From the NCBI GenBank assembly GCA_031402435.1, contig JANNSJ010000027.1, positions 4,312 through 68,311 on the forward strand: 64,000 bases of DNA, read 5' to 3'. A program made the position numbers and the translations under genes. This DNA comes from UBA11986 sp031402435. GTDB lineage: Bacteria > Bacteroidota > Ignavibacteria > UBA10030 > UBA6906. Of this stretch, positions 10,301-18,671 are shown piece by piece; position 1 is the first letter of the stretch, and each line of letters opens with the position of its first letter. A model generated the notes under the pieces. It did not search any database. It was given only the letters and a program-made list of their open reading frames with translations, and had not been told where the DNA came from.

Positions 10301-10672
10301 GAGGTCTCTTACTGTCCCACTTAATTGAGGTGTCCAAGTCAAACCGGCATCTGTCGTCCTTAGAATCGTCCCACTCTCTCCAACCGCGATCCCGATCATC
10401 ATGTCGACAAAAGCCAACCCGCGAAGATCATTCTGTGTTCCTCCTGCATACTGTTGCGCTTTCCATGAGGCACCGGCGTCGGTCGTCTTAACGACACTAC
10501 CCCCGGCACCGACCGCAAGAGCGTCATTGGCATTAAAGACGTGAATTGCATTGAGACGGTTCCCTTGAGGAAGAGGGTTCTGCCATTGCCATTGGATTTG
10601 AGCAACCGACATGAAACTCGCCCAAAGACACCAAACGATGTTGACCGCGAGATAGATGCGGAACCTGTTCAT
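7400..10672 (-). CDS. Large secreted 14-repeat YCF48-type protein with Fn3-like and T9SS domains
   Basis: A 1090-residue paralogue of the adjacent protein. A signal peptide (MNRFRIYLAVN...) is followed by WQWQNPLPQG and 14 YCF48-type units in the same order as its neighbour (about residues 45-640). Next comes an Fn3-like segment (residues about 645-745), then a GWNLISNP / GWNIVGS module (about 750-900) seen in many secreted FCB-group proteins. It ends in a type A sorting domain (NYPNPFNPTTSIKYALP, ending KMLLLR). GGAGAT precedes the ATG. The extra 370 residues distinguish it from the shorter copy. It is probably outer-membrane attached or released. Confidence 0.87.
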   Translation of the reverse strand: MNRFRIYLAVNIVWCLWASFMSVAQIQWQWQNPLPQGNRLNAIHVFNANDALAVGAGGSVVKTTDAGASWKAQQYAGGTQNDLRGLAFVDMMIGIAVGESGTILRTTDAGLTWTPQLSGTVRDLNGVHFSDSNVGTAVGDTGTVLRTTDGGVTWVGQATGTSNTLYSVFLLSGEAGTAVGKFGTIIRTTNGGVTWAVPASGTARDLNSVCFYANGVGCAVGDTGTVVLTADSGVSWTAEPNGTLSNFNTVSCFDATTWTVVGNAGTILRTTNAGGTWATQTSGLTASLRSVGFSDINTGIAVGNFGVIVRTSNAGASWVQQTFAVTTNNLRGVFLLDTNLGFATGEFGTILRATDGGITWTIQPSGTTEYLRDVFMSSASTGTVVGSLGTILRTTTGGVTWTPQSSGTTNSLRGVYFTSPTTGTIVGSAGVILRTTNGGANWNPVSGTANSLRDVFFANPTTGNAVGSLGTILRTVDGGMNWSAQPSGTTRDLYAVHFSDMNTGTAVGDTGTILCTTNGGLSWMAQVSGTIKDLRAVAFTSLTTGFVVGIDGRMLYTTDGGTNWTRLLSNSANSLLGVSFVDTSTGMAVGSDGTILRTSGVSSPVPPVPALSTPSKGATNQPTTLSLGWNVSSGATSYRLQLSTDSLFGTTVVDDSTLTGTSTPMSGLTGATLYYWHVRAKNVTGTSGWSPAWDFTTSNLASINVSLASGWNLISNPVTNPVPGDSVRQMYPTSVNPYAFEFSSGYVQKYRLANRKGYWEKFPGAISNPIAGTPRTRDSVTVAAGWNIVGSISNSVDTSTIVSVPPGLRGSNWFGYSLGYNPVAQLVPGFGYWVKANAAGKFVLATGPILAKSALRAENPLNALNSLTMTDSKGGSQTLYFGAEENKSIQVGQYDMPPSPPVGAFDARFETAEGGSMVQTHSAKVSEGVEFPVTIQSDAYPVTITWRANKGTALYELTDRVGGRMLAAKAMNGEGSIIITNSSLTRFSVKLAWDGQLPKEFALSQNYPNPFNPTTSIKYALPKSSHVALRIHNLLGQEVRTLVEDFQEAGYRSAEWNATNNFGQTVGTGVYFYRMEAGEFAQTRKMLLLR
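8880..10550 (-). repeat. Tandem coding repeats, 14 units of about 126 bp
   Basis: Fourteen diverged 42-codon units inside the gene at 7400-10672. Unit order (GAGG, GESG, GDTG, GKFG, GDTG, GNAG, GNFG, GEFG, GSLG, GSAG, GSLG, GDTG, GIDG, GSDG) closely tracks the downstream paralogue, pointing to whole-gene duplication rather than independent repeat expansion. Confidence 0.8.
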
Positions 10673-10700
10673 AAATCTCCAGAACTATGTGTGATGATAT

Positions 10701-11903
10701 CTAGAACCGCCATTTAGCGCCGATAACAAATCCTCTCACCAAATAGTCAGCGGTTTCGCCAAGTACCTCAGGGTCTGCAGGAGTCTCTGTCATCTGTTTC
10801 TCGTACCTGTACCCAACTCTGAGGTACAATCCCAAGACTACATTATAGTCAATGGTGATTTTGACACCGTCCCGTTTGTCCACTCGATCCCGGTTGCCAG
10901 GATCGATTTGTTCTTGTGACAAGTATTGCCGTCGAAGGTGCTCATACTTTGCACTGATCGAGAGTCCCTTAATCGGCTTGAAAGTTGTGGCGGCATTGAT
11001 AAGGCCAGCATCTCGTGATCGGTCAACGTTCTGAACTGTTCTACGATTCAAATCGGCAACGTCGAGGTCGTGGTTGAAGTCGAGCAGGTAATCGGGCTCG
11101 TCAAGGATCATAACTTCTGCCGTTATCGGACTTCTTCCATATTCATAGACAAAACCAACTTCGGCAGTCCACCACTTGGCAAAATCGAACTCAAGGCTCG
11201 GCCCAAGACGCATTGCGCTTTGGTTCCTGCCTGGGAACGGGTCATCATATGTTCTTGAGCGATATCCGATCAGGAATGACCCGTCGACCCATCGTAACAA
11301 TCCATGGAAATGGTGCTTGTAGTCCAGACTGACGTCCCATTCCCGGTACGTCCCCGGTTTGTACACTCTCTCCCCTGCACTGACCCTTCCTGTACTGTCC
11401 CTTGCATCTGCAAGGTAGTTCTTCCAAAACAGTGTTGGGACATACTGTGATTGGAACCGAACTCTCCCTTCGCTGGAGACCTTTTGTTGAAAGACAAGAT
11501 CAAGGATGACATGACTGCGTTTCGGGTTTTTTGTGTAGGATTGATATTCAATCCCAACCTGTATGGAGAGTGGGAGATTAAACATGCCATTCTCCTTCGA
11601 TGCACCGAACTCGAGAGCAACGGGGATAATAACATCCTCTATGCTCCTCATGTTCTTATACCGTTCGCTCAGATTCTCCATAGAGTCAACACTTTCCATC
11701 TTGAGCATCTGGTCAGGCGAAAGATGAAAGACATTGTCATCCCGTTCCACCTCAGTCTTGGCCTGCCATCGGATATTCCACTCGCTCGCTTCCGGTTGAT
11801 CCGTCTGCTGTGCAGTCACCGTGGCAAATGGCAGCAACGCAAAAGACGTTGTGAGAAGAACGCGCATTATCGTATTTCGTGTCATTTCAATTACTCGCAT
11901 CAT
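10701..11903 (-). CDS. Outer-membrane beta-barrel protein
   Basis: About 400 residues from the ATG at 11903 (GGAAAGAG upstream); ATG 11885 is an alternative. A signal peptide runs through VLLTTSFALLPFATVTAQ. The mature part has many alternating hydrophobic and aromatic beta-strands (IQVGIEYQSY, GLYLRVGYRYEKQ). It ends GAKWRF, with the terminal Phe expected of a BAM-inserted barrel. The gene follows the LicC-fusion gene by 28 bases and looks like the last member of the 16.1-10.7 kb run. It could be the outer-membrane channel or an accessory of that export module. No specific family is recognised. Confidence 0.7.
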   Translation of the reverse strand: MMRVIEMTRNTIMRVLLTTSFALLPFATVTAQQTDQPEASEWNIRWQAKTEVERDDNVFHLSPDQMLKMESVDSMENLSERYKNMRSIEDVIIPVALEFGASKENGMFNLPLSIQVGIEYQSYTKNPKRSHVILDLVFQQKVSSEGRVRFQSQYVPTLFWKNYLADARDSTGRVSAGERVYKPGTYREWDVSLDYKHHFHGLLRWVDGSFLIGYRSRTYDDPFPGRNQSAMRLGPSLEFDFAKWWTAEVGFVYEYGRSPITAEVMILDEPDYLLDFNHDLDVADLNRRTVQNVDRSRDAGLINAATTFKPIKGLSISAKYEHLRRQYLSQEQIDPGNRDRVDKRDGVKITIDYNVVLGLYLRVGYRYEKQMTETPADPEVLGETADYLVRGFVIGAKWRF

Positions 11904-11931
11904 ACTATGTACTCTTTCCAGGCAATGTTCT

Positions 11932-13176
11932 TCATTCGCTCTCTTCATCCTCAGGAGACGCTGGCTCCGCGCGGCGAACGCGTACCAACATGCTGTCGCT
12001 AGTGCCAGCGAGAAGAGATACCTCAATTACGTGTTGGCCTGTAGGGCTTTCAAAGTTGGACCTGTCACGATCTCCGACAATCAAGCCTGAGATGTTAGCT
12101 TCAGAATCCTCGGTGGCTTTGAACACATCCCAGACATTTGGCTTCCCATCAAGAGACACCTGAACCACATACTGTCCCGGAAGTTGTAATCCTTGCGAAA
12201 CGACCAGCCGAAAATCCACCTGGATGGAGGACGGACCATCGACATAAACGCGAAGGGGTTGTGCGCGCGATGTTACCCACCATTTTTGAGTACCTTTTGG
12301 AAGCGAGAGAAGCACCTCGCTGGACCCTGTGGGCGGCATGGTTGACCATGCAATATCCTGTGTCTGCAGATTCGAGCTGATCAATATGCCGGCAGCAACT
12401 AGGAGAAGAGCCGCGAAAGCCACGGCAACCCAACGCGTCCAGCGCCAGTGTGTTGTCCGCTTCCACTTTGTTCGCAAGATTGCAGGCAGAACTTCCTTCC
12501 TGGCTCGATCCAGATCAAATGGGAAGTCCACTTCCGCCCAAGGCAGCCCGGTCACGTTCACAGCACGAACAGGAACGGCATTACACATCGAACGGACAGC
12601 CTCCATGACCCAACTCTTCTCACCACCGTTCCTGACGATTGCATCGACCCTGCTGAACAGAGCTTTGGATCCCTCGGAATCAAAGCATATCATCCCAAGG
12701 CTTTCACCCCGGGCCAGTTCTGGTGGCAAATCCTTGCCAAGATCCCATACCCGCCCATCGCGTACAAAGACCTTTGTTTGTTCCTTCCCGGCAGTGGAAC
12801 TCGCATCAAAGGCAAGAGCGTTTCCTTCTTTTGTCACAAGGCGATCGAGAATGTCGGGGTGAAACAGAATATCGCTGTTGATCAGAAGAAACGGCCCCTT
12901 GACCCAGTCACGCGCCGCCCAGAGCGAGTAGAGGCTGTTCGTCTCTTCGAAACGGGGGTTTTCAACATACTCGGCACGGTTCCCAACCATCTCTCGGACC
13001 TTATCCCCCTTATATCCTATAACAATCAAGATGGGGCCGATATCAGCATCGGCAAGCGTTTCAAGTTGATGGTCGATCAACGGACGGTCTCCGATTGGAA
13101 TGAGGCACTTTGGCAACCCTTGTGAAACCCCTTCCAGCCTGCTGCCAACGCCAGCCGCAAGAATAACAGCCTGCAT
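11932..13176 (-). CDS. LicC-like nucleotidyltransferase fused to membrane anchor and exported domain
   Basis: A 414-residue protein. Residues 1-235 form a sugar- or choline-phosphate nucleotidyltransferase: MQAVILAAGVGSRL, GLPKCLIPIG, the NSD at 100-102, and WAEVDFP at 213-219 (metal site). These are typical of LicC/CTP:phosphocholine cytidylyltransferases. A transmembrane helix (about 248-268) follows. The remaining 145 residues appear beta-rich and should lie outside the cytoplasm. Fusing a cytosolic NTase to an exported domain is unusual. The start codon abuts the stop of the ABC exporter gene (TAAATG), so the two are probably cotranslated. It may supply a CDP-activated precursor for the adjacent transferase; this is inferred from context. 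Confidence 0.75.
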   Translation of the reverse strand: MQAVILAAGVGSRLEGVSQGLPKCLIPIGDRPLIDHQLETLADADIGPILIVIGYKGDKVREMVGNRAEYVENPRFEETNSLYSLWAARDWVKGPFLLINSDILFHPDILDRLVTKEGNALAFDASSTAGKEQTKVFVRDGRVWDLGKDLPPELARGESLGMICFDSEGSKALFSRVDAIVRNGGEKSWVMEAVRSMCNAVPVRAVNVTGLPWAEVDFPFDLDRARKEVLPAILRTKWKRTTHWRWTRWVAVAFAALLLVAAGILISSNLQTQDIAWSTMPPTGSSEVLLSLPKGTQKWWVTSRAQPLRVYVDGPSSIQVDFRLVVSQGLQLPGQYVVQVSLDGKPNVWDVFKATEDSEANISGLIVGDRDRSNFESPTGQHVIEVSLLAGTSDSMLVRVRRAEPASPEDEESE

Positions 13177-15009
13177 TTACCCGATCTCCCTTGTAATCAA
13201 AACATTCTGATCAGACCACTCGCGGAATTCTCCCGGCGTTCCGGAGAAGCCAACTTTCCCTTCACGAAGAACGAGGACTCGATCACAATAACTGAGGATT
13301 CTGGGATCATGCGTGACCCAAAAAGTAGTCCGACCTTGTGTCGCTTCGAGAAGGAGCTTCGTCATATGTTCAGAGGATGCAGCATCGAGGCTCTGAGCAG
13401 GTTCATCGAGAAGCCAGATACGCCCGTTGCGCAATAGGGCTCGTGCGATTGCGATCTTCTGCTTTTCCCCGCCCGAGAAGAGATTCCCCTGGCGTCGAAC
13501 TGGAGTGTCGTAACCGTTCTTCAGTCCCTCGATCCATTCATTGATTCCACAACGCCGAGCAGTTTCCTTCACCTGATCGATTGTCGCATCGGGATTCCCC
13601 AAGGTGATGTTTTCAGCGACCGTCAAGGTGAAGAAGGCACCATGCTGAAAGACGGCGCTGAATTGAGTGCGGATCGATTCAATCGTGTATTCCTTAATGT
13701 CAAGACCATCGATTCGGACACAGCCGCGTTGAGGGTCAGCCAGGCGAAGCATCAGACGGAGAAATGAGGATTTTCCAGCCCCATTGCTTCCCATTACCGC
13801 GATCCGTTCTCCTGCTTTCAATGAAAAGGAGACATCGTCCAAAAGCCACTTCCGCCCGATCCGACGGGTCTTCGGACCCCTGTACCATACCTGTTCAACA
13901 GATACATCACCCGTTAAAGTTGCACAAACTCGCGCGGATGGAGAATTCTGAACAGAAGGAACAGTATCCATCACCTTGATTAGGCGTTCCGCGCACGCCA
14001 TCGTTCTCCCTGATTGAGAAGCCTGTTGGGCAAACCGCCTGAAGGGTCCGTAAAGCCCAACGATGTAGTGAATAACCAGGACGAGGCTTCCGAGGGAAAA
14101 AGTCCCAGAATGAACGCCAATTGCGCCAAACGCAAGCGCGAGGCAAACACTCAAGGTGAGCAGAACTTCCATGCGAAACATCAACCCTGCTCCCAGTCGC
14201 CTTACCTTTTGTTCATCCTTCAGGCTCTTCACGTTCCGCCGTTCAAACCGTTCATCACCGAGGTTTTGAGCACGAAAAGTTTGAAGTTCTTGTATTCCCT
14301 GCGCGTCCTCGGCCACAATTGCCGCCAACTGTCCTTCCCGCCGTCGGTTCCTTCGAGCAGCATTCAGTATTCTCCGTCCTGTCTTTCCCATTGACAGGAT
14401 CGCAAGACTACCGCACACTGCAACGATGCCCGCGATACGCCAATCGAGCCACAGAATAACTGCTGTCGCCGCCACGAACGTAAACAGAACCTGGAACGAG
14501 CGGACGAGAATACCATTCACACCGCGACGCAGCCGCGAGGTGTCGGAAACAATCCGCGTGACCAGTTCGCCAATGTCGCGTCGCTCGTAGAACGAGATTG
14601 CCTGCGCAAGCATCCGGCGAAACAGCTGATTCCGGAAACTGAAGAGAATCTTGTTCCCGATCCCCGAAAGGAGAAGTAGTTGCCAATATTCGGCGAGTGC
14701 TGCGAGGATTGAGATGAGAACGTAGAGGAGACTCACGACCACAAAGCTGGTTACCGGATCGAGAGGAAGCCATGTGTGTGAATGCTCTGATACCGAAAAC
14801 GAATCAATGACCAGTTTCAGTGGCCAGGGTTGCGCTAGTCTTAGACCGATGAGCAAAGCACTGAGAAGAGACCCAACAAAGATGAGGGCTCTGTGGGGGC
14901 GCGCGTGCGGCCACAGCAAGGAAGCCATTCGGCGCATATCCCTCCAGTTACTGAAGAATCTCCACCGACGTTTCCACGTCTTTTTGTTCGAGGGGTCAGT
15001 TACCGTCAT
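13177..15009 (-). CDS. ABC exporter, fused membrane and ATPase domains
   Basis: About 610 residues from ATG 15009, overlapping the upstream gene by 14 bases; an in-frame extension to 15165 is inside that gene and is rejected. The N-terminal half has six membrane helices of the MsbA-like exporter fold. The ATPase half shows Walker A GSNGAGKSS, the signature LFSGGEKQKIAIARALL, and Walker B IWLLDEPAQSLD. Such half-transporters homodimerise to flip lipids, lipid-linked glycans or peptides. Its position between a CDP-glycerol-type transferase and a LicC-like NTase suggests export of a polymer or lipid precursor. The substrate itself cannot be read from sequence. Confidence 0.88.
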   Translation of the reverse strand: MTVTDPSNKKTWKRRWRFFSNWRDMRRMASLLWPHARPHRALIFVGSLLSALLIGLRLAQPWPLKLVIDSFSVSEHSHTWLPLDPVTSFVVVSLLYVLISILAALAEYWQLLLLSGIGNKILFSFRNQLFRRMLAQAISFYERRDIGELVTRIVSDTSRLRRGVNGILVRSFQVLFTFVAATAVILWLDWRIAGIVAVCGSLAILSMGKTGRRILNAARRNRRREGQLAAIVAEDAQGIQELQTFRAQNLGDERFERRNVKSLKDEQKVRRLGAGLMFRMEVLLTLSVCLALAFGAIGVHSGTFSLGSLVLVIHYIVGLYGPFRRFAQQASQSGRTMACAERLIKVMDTVPSVQNSPSARVCATLTGDVSVEQVWYRGPKTRRIGRKWLLDDVSFSLKAGERIAVMGSNGAGKSSFLRLMLRLADPQRGCVRIDGLDIKEYTIESIRTQFSAVFQHGAFFTLTVAENITLGNPDATIDQVKETARRCGINEWIEGLKNGYDTPVRRQGNLFSGGEKQKIAIARALLRNGRIWLLDEPAQSLDAASSEHMTKLLLEATQGRTTFWVTHDPRILSYCDRVLVLREGKVGFSGTPGEFREWSDQNVLITREIG

Positions 15010-16117
15010 TTCTGCAACCTGAATCCGCCGAGAACCAGTCGAGGATCCAATCAACAGCTTTCTCTGTTGCGTGTCCTGGATTGAAGAACATATCCTTCGC
15101 CATGGCACGCCTGATCTCGCTCTTTGCCCCCGGATGCGCGAGCGACCAGCCGACAGCCTCGACAACTTCGTCGGGCCAGCGAACTGTCTCTCCTCCCTTC
15201 CGTCCCCATGTGTCGAGATCCAGCGAGAGACCCTTTTCCTTTATGGACTCGAGCATTTGAGGGACATCAATGAACACCATCGGACGGTCCATGAGCGAGT
15301 ATTCGCTTGATGCCGAAGAGGCATCAGTAATCAACAAGTCGGAGATGAACAGGTAGGGTACAATATCAAGGTCCGTGACAATCCTGGTATGTTGGTCTTC
15401 AAACCGTCGAAGTTCCTTCGACCAGTCAACGAGTCTGTCCCGAGGATGATCATGAGTTTTGATTAGCAAGTCATACTTTCGCGTTTTCTGAAGGCGGCTG
15501 ATTACTTCCTCTCCCATGATTTCCAACGAATTGTTCCTCTGTCCGGTCGGGGCATAGAGAACAATGGGCCGCCTTCCCGACAGCCCTATGCGCCGCAGGA
15601 TGTTACTCCTGTCCAGGGATCCATCCAGCATTTTATCGAGCTTTGGGAACCCTATCGGCACCATCCTTGGATCTCCCTTTCGTATAAGCTGGTTTTCCTG
15701 GAAGAGCCTGGTTTGATACGACCCCACATTGAACAGGTAGTCGTAGATGAGGATGTCGCGGCGAACCGCCATGTTGCGGAAGGAGACACCATGAAAGAGG
15801 TGGACGCGGACTTGATCGGAGCGGGGAAAAACCCCTGACACAAAACTACAGATGAACATGTCGAACGACTCTCGCTTCATTTGTTCGACCGTCAGGATTC
15901 TCTCTCTTGGGATGCGGAATGACCGAAAGACAGTCTCTATTCCCCGAATGGGAGGTGCCTCTTCCTGCTTGGGAGGTTGGGCTGCGGAATAGTAGATGTC
16001 TAGGGATTTGATTCTGGAGAGTCTCTCCTTGATCGGCTTGAAGCAAACAAAGTGCACGGGGGCGTAACCACAGAACAGAATTCGTCGCCTTTTATCTTTC
16101 CTCATTGTTCTACTCAA
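14996..16117 (-). CDS. CDP-glycerol glycerophosphotransferase-family protein
   Basis: A 373-residue member of the TagB/TagF-like family, which transfers glycerol-phosphate or a related polyol or choline phosphate from a CDP-activated donor onto a lipid-linked acceptor. Visible family features are VHLFHGVSFRNMAV (residues about 104-117), VPIGFPKLDKM, LLIKTHDHPRDR, and the donor-site region DLLITDASSASSEYSLM. The start is the TTG at 16117, chosen because GGGAGGG lies five bases upstream; the ATG four codons later has no good site. It heads a minus-strand run with an ABC exporter and LicC-like NTase. Acceptor and transferred group are unknown. Confidence 0.75.
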   Translation of the reverse strand: MSRTMRKDKRRRILFCGYAPVHFVCFKPIKERLSRIKSLDIYYSAAQPPKQEEAPPIRGIETVFRSFRIPRERILTVEQMKRESFDMFICSFVSGVFPRSDQVRVHLFHGVSFRNMAVRRDILIYDYLFNVGSYQTRLFQENQLIRKGDPRMVPIGFPKLDKMLDGSLDRSNILRRIGLSGRRPIVLYAPTGQRNNSLEIMGEEVISRLQKTRKYDLLIKTHDHPRDRLVDWSKELRRFEDQHTRIVTDLDIVPYLFISDLLITDASSASSEYSLMDRPMVFIDVPQMLESIKEKGLSLDLDTWGRKGGETVRWPDEVVEAVGWSLAHPGAKSEIRRAMAKDMFFNPGHATEKAVDWILDWFSADSGCRNDGN

Positions 16118-16240
16118 GGGTACCCTCCCAAAAATTGAAAGGCTCGAGCTTCATTATAGTTCGCTGCTGGCCACTTTTCGTCATTTAGTTTCCGGGAATA
16201 ACCTAAGAGTTGCCTAAGTCAATTGAGCTTTATGTGCTAA

Positions 16241-16525
16241 CAGGATAGGGATTTTATTGGAGGGAATCAATTCCAGATCGTAGGTCACGGAAGAGCATTA
16301 GACGAAACGCTGTATTTTGTAGGTGACCGTGTTGCGCGACAAGATGGCACCAAAAATGAACCTCCTCATCTCGTTCGAAGGGCTATACAAAACAAACTTG
16401 TCTGCAATTTCATGAGAGGCAGCAGCCAGCACTCACAGGATGTCGTTGTTCAGGGTGTAGAAGTACTCAACGCTTGGATTCGTCCAGCTGGAGAGACACC
16501 TCGTATCTTCTGGAGGGTAGGCTAA
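16241..16525 (+). pseudogene. Possible ORF remnant without a start codon
   Basis: A 94-codon open frame follows a TAA at 16238 and ends at TAA 16523. Its translation looks protein-like (for example GNQFQIVGHGRALDETLYFV and LNAWIRPAGETPRIFWRVG). The only in-frame ATG is at 16412, and no ATG, GTG or TTG precedes the conserved-looking part. It may be the 3' remnant of a lost gene or chance. It occupies most of the 447-base gap between the glycerophosphotransferase gene and nadA; nothing else is seen there. Confidence 0.35.
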
Positions 16526-16564
16526 ATGCTGATTTGACAAGAGACCCCCATCGATCATCGAAGA

Positions 16565-17536
16565 CTATCGACTCATCTCCATCATCCTCTGTATCGGCAG
16601 AAGGGCTTTTTCGAGAACGTCTGGCGGCAAGTTGATTTCAGGCGAGCGGTTCTTCATGCAAAGATAGAGCTTCTCCATCGTATTGAGCTTCATGTAGGGA
16701 CATTCATTGCAGGAGCACGCGGCCTCAGGGGGCAACGGGATGTACGTGTTGGAAGGCGCGTACTTTTCCATTTGGTGGAGAATGCCAGCCTCGGTTGCAA
16801 CGATGAACTTCCTCCCTCTGTAGCCTTGCACATACTTGAGTAGTCCGCTTGTGGAGCCGATGAACTTCGCTTTCTCAAGCAGCGGTTCTTCGCACTCGGG
16901 GTGAGCGATCAACTCGCCATCGGGATGTTCAAGTTGAAGCGAGATGAACTTGCGCATGCTAAACGTTTCATGCACAATGCATGAGCCTTCCCATAGTAAC
17001 ATCTCTCTGCCGGTCCTCTTGATGAGGTAGCGGCCGAGATTCCTATCCGGTGCAAAGAAGATCGGCTTGTCCACCGGTATCTGCCGGATGATCTTCTCAG
17101 CGCTGCTAGATGTGCAGATGATGTCGCTCGCGGCCTTGACCTCTGCTGAGCAGTTGATGTATGTGATGGAAACATGATTCGGGTGTTGTGCCCGGAATGC
17201 CTTGAATGCAGGAGCAGGACATCCCTCAGCAAGTGAGCAACCCGCTTCGAGAGCGGGAAGGAGCACTTGCTTGTTCGGACTGAGTATCTTCGCCGTCTCA
17301 ACCATGAAGTGGACGCCGGCAAAGACAATCACGGCTGCATTCGTCTCTGCCGCTCGTCGTGAAAGCTCGAGGCTATCTCCAATAAAGTCGGCAATATCCT
17401 GGATATCCGAATCCTGATAGTAGTGTGCCAGTATGATAGCATTGAGGTCTTTCTTCAACCGTCGGATCTCGCTTGCATAGTCAATCTGTGCTGCGGTTGA
17501 CTTGCCAAGCCTGCCCATATCTTCCAAAGCAATCAT
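16565..17536 (-). CDS. nadA: Quinolinate synthase
   Basis: A 323-residue cytoplasmic [4Fe-4S] enzyme that condenses iminoaspartate with dihydroxyacetone phosphate to quinolinate for NAD synthesis. Family signatures are ILAHYYQDSDIQDIADFIGDS, VFAGVHFMVETAKIL, and cysteines in LEAGCSLAEGCP, SDIICTSSSA and ACSCNECPYMKLN. Length fits the family. nadB and nadC are not in this window. It is followed downstream only by the start-less remnant. The upstream neighbour is a GT9 glycosyltransferase gene ending 23 bases before its start. Confidence 0.95.
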   Translation of the reverse strand: MIALEDMGRLGKSTAAQIDYASEIRRLKKDLNAIILAHYYQDSDIQDIADFIGDSLELSRRAAETNAAVIVFAGVHFMVETAKILSPNKQVLLPALEAGCSLAEGCPAPAFKAFRAQHPNHVSITYINCSAEVKAASDIICTSSSAEKIIRQIPVDKPIFFAPDRNLGRYLIKRTGREMLLWEGSCIVHETFSMRKFISLQLEHPDGELIAHPECEEPLLEKAKFIGSTSGLLKYVQGYRGRKFIVATEAGILHQMEKYAPSNTYIPLPPEAACSCNECPYMKLNTMEKLYLCMKNRSPEINLPPDVLEKALLPIQRMMEMSR

Positions 17537-17559
17537 AGCTATTCTCTAATCGATTTGTG

Positions 17560-18666
17560 TCAGCGGAGCATTTCCCGAGCAACAGTCAGAACTTCGTCAA
17601 CCACAATGGAATTGATGTCTCGGCCCTTCCCAACTATGTAACGATGTTTGGTTCCAATCGGTGCCCATTGTTCAGGATCGGTCGGTCCGAAAAGAGATAA
17701 GACGGGCGTACCAACAGCAGCGGCAACATGCATGATACCGGTATCGTTGGAGACGACCAATTGTGCAAGAGAAAGTATTGCAGCAACCTGTCTAATCTTT
17801 TTCTGTTCAATAAGTTGATATGGAGTAGTTAATTTTTGTTTCATCATTGTAACGGGCTCATCATCCATTGGGCCACAGGTAATCATCGTGCCCGTTTTGC
17901 ATTCTGACGAAAGTACATTTGCCACATTTGCGAATCGCTCGGCATCCCATCTATTAGGAACCTTGCCAGCGCCGGGATGGTAGGAGATAAACGAAACAGG
18001 CGGCTGCTTCATGTTAGACAAGAACAGCTTAGCCTCATCTATCTCTTCTTCTGTCAAGCCAATCTTAAGGGTCAGATCAGTAACATTCAGCCACAACCCA
18101 TGAACAACATCGAGGTTACGGAGCGTTTGGTGTCTGTGCTCGGACTCCTCCCATTTGAGTCTCACAGGGAAGTTGAAGAAGATACTGGAAGGATTCGCTT
18201 TGCCGTTGATTTCTCCCGCCCCAATTCGGTACTTCGCTCCGCAAAGATACGCCAGCAGATCGCTTGTTGTCGATGTCGAAACTGTTGACGGTACTATGGC
18301 AATCTCAAACTTCTCTCTACGCAGGTTTTGAACAAAGGAAACGAAGCTCCCGATCTTCACCCATGCTCCGCCAAGGAACTCACGCTTATCATAGTTGATG
18401 ATACGATTGACGTACGGGTTGTTCAGCATAACGTCGTGATTGACAGGGCTTGCCATCAATGCAATGTACGCATCAGGGTACCTCTGTCGCAATCCACGCA
18501 ATAGCGGCACAACGCATAGCATATCGCCAAGCTGATCGTGCTGACGAATAACGAGAATCTTCTTGAATGCACGGCTGGCAAGGTCAGTCGGCTGGCGTGT
18601 GCCGATGAGGGTTTTGAGGAGGCTGAACAGCAGCCGTTTGAAGTATCGTTCGACTTGCCGGAGCAA
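17560..18666 (-). CDS. Glycosyltransferase family 9 (heptosyltransferase-like)
   Basis: A 368-residue protein of the ADP-heptose:LPS heptosyltransferase family, acting at the inner face of the inner membrane in LPS core synthesis. The N-terminal Rossmann start KILVIRQHDQLGDMLCVVPL and the C-terminal donor-site stretch VSNDTGIMHVAAAVGTPVLSLFGPTDP are diagnostic. The start is TTG 18666, only three bases after the stop of the preceding gene, with no clear ribosome site, so coupling is likely. The exact sugar and acceptor cannot be told. Confidence 0.88.
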   Translation of the reverse strand: MLRQVERYFKRLLFSLLKTLIGTRQPTDLASRAFKKILVIRQHDQLGDMLCVVPLLRGLRQRYPDAYIALMASPVNHDVMLNNPYVNRIINYDKREFLGGAWVKIGSFVSFVQNLRREKFEIAIVPSTVSTSTTSDLLAYLCGAKYRIGAGEINGKANPSSIFFNFPVRLKWEESEHRHQTLRNLDVVHGLWLNVTDLTLKIGLTEEEIDEAKLFLSNMKQPPVSFISYHPGAGKVPNRWDAERFANVANVLSSECKTGTMITCGPMDDEPVTMMKQKLTTPYQLIEQKKIRQVAAILSLAQLVVSNDTGIMHVAAAVGTPVLSLFGPTDPEQWAPIGTKHRYIVGKGRDINSIVVDEVLTVAREMLR

Positions 18667-18671
18667 TGGAG

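Noticed and set aside
5530..10550. Regular short repeats suggesting a CRISPR-like or satellite array
   Set aside because: The period is about 126 bases, stays in frame, and encodes YCF48 units inside two long genes; there are no unique spacers between identical repeats.
13177..15165. A longer ABC exporter start at 15165
   Set aside because: The extra 52 residues are Arg/Ser rich and lie within the upstream transferase gene; the family-like N-terminus starts at 15009.
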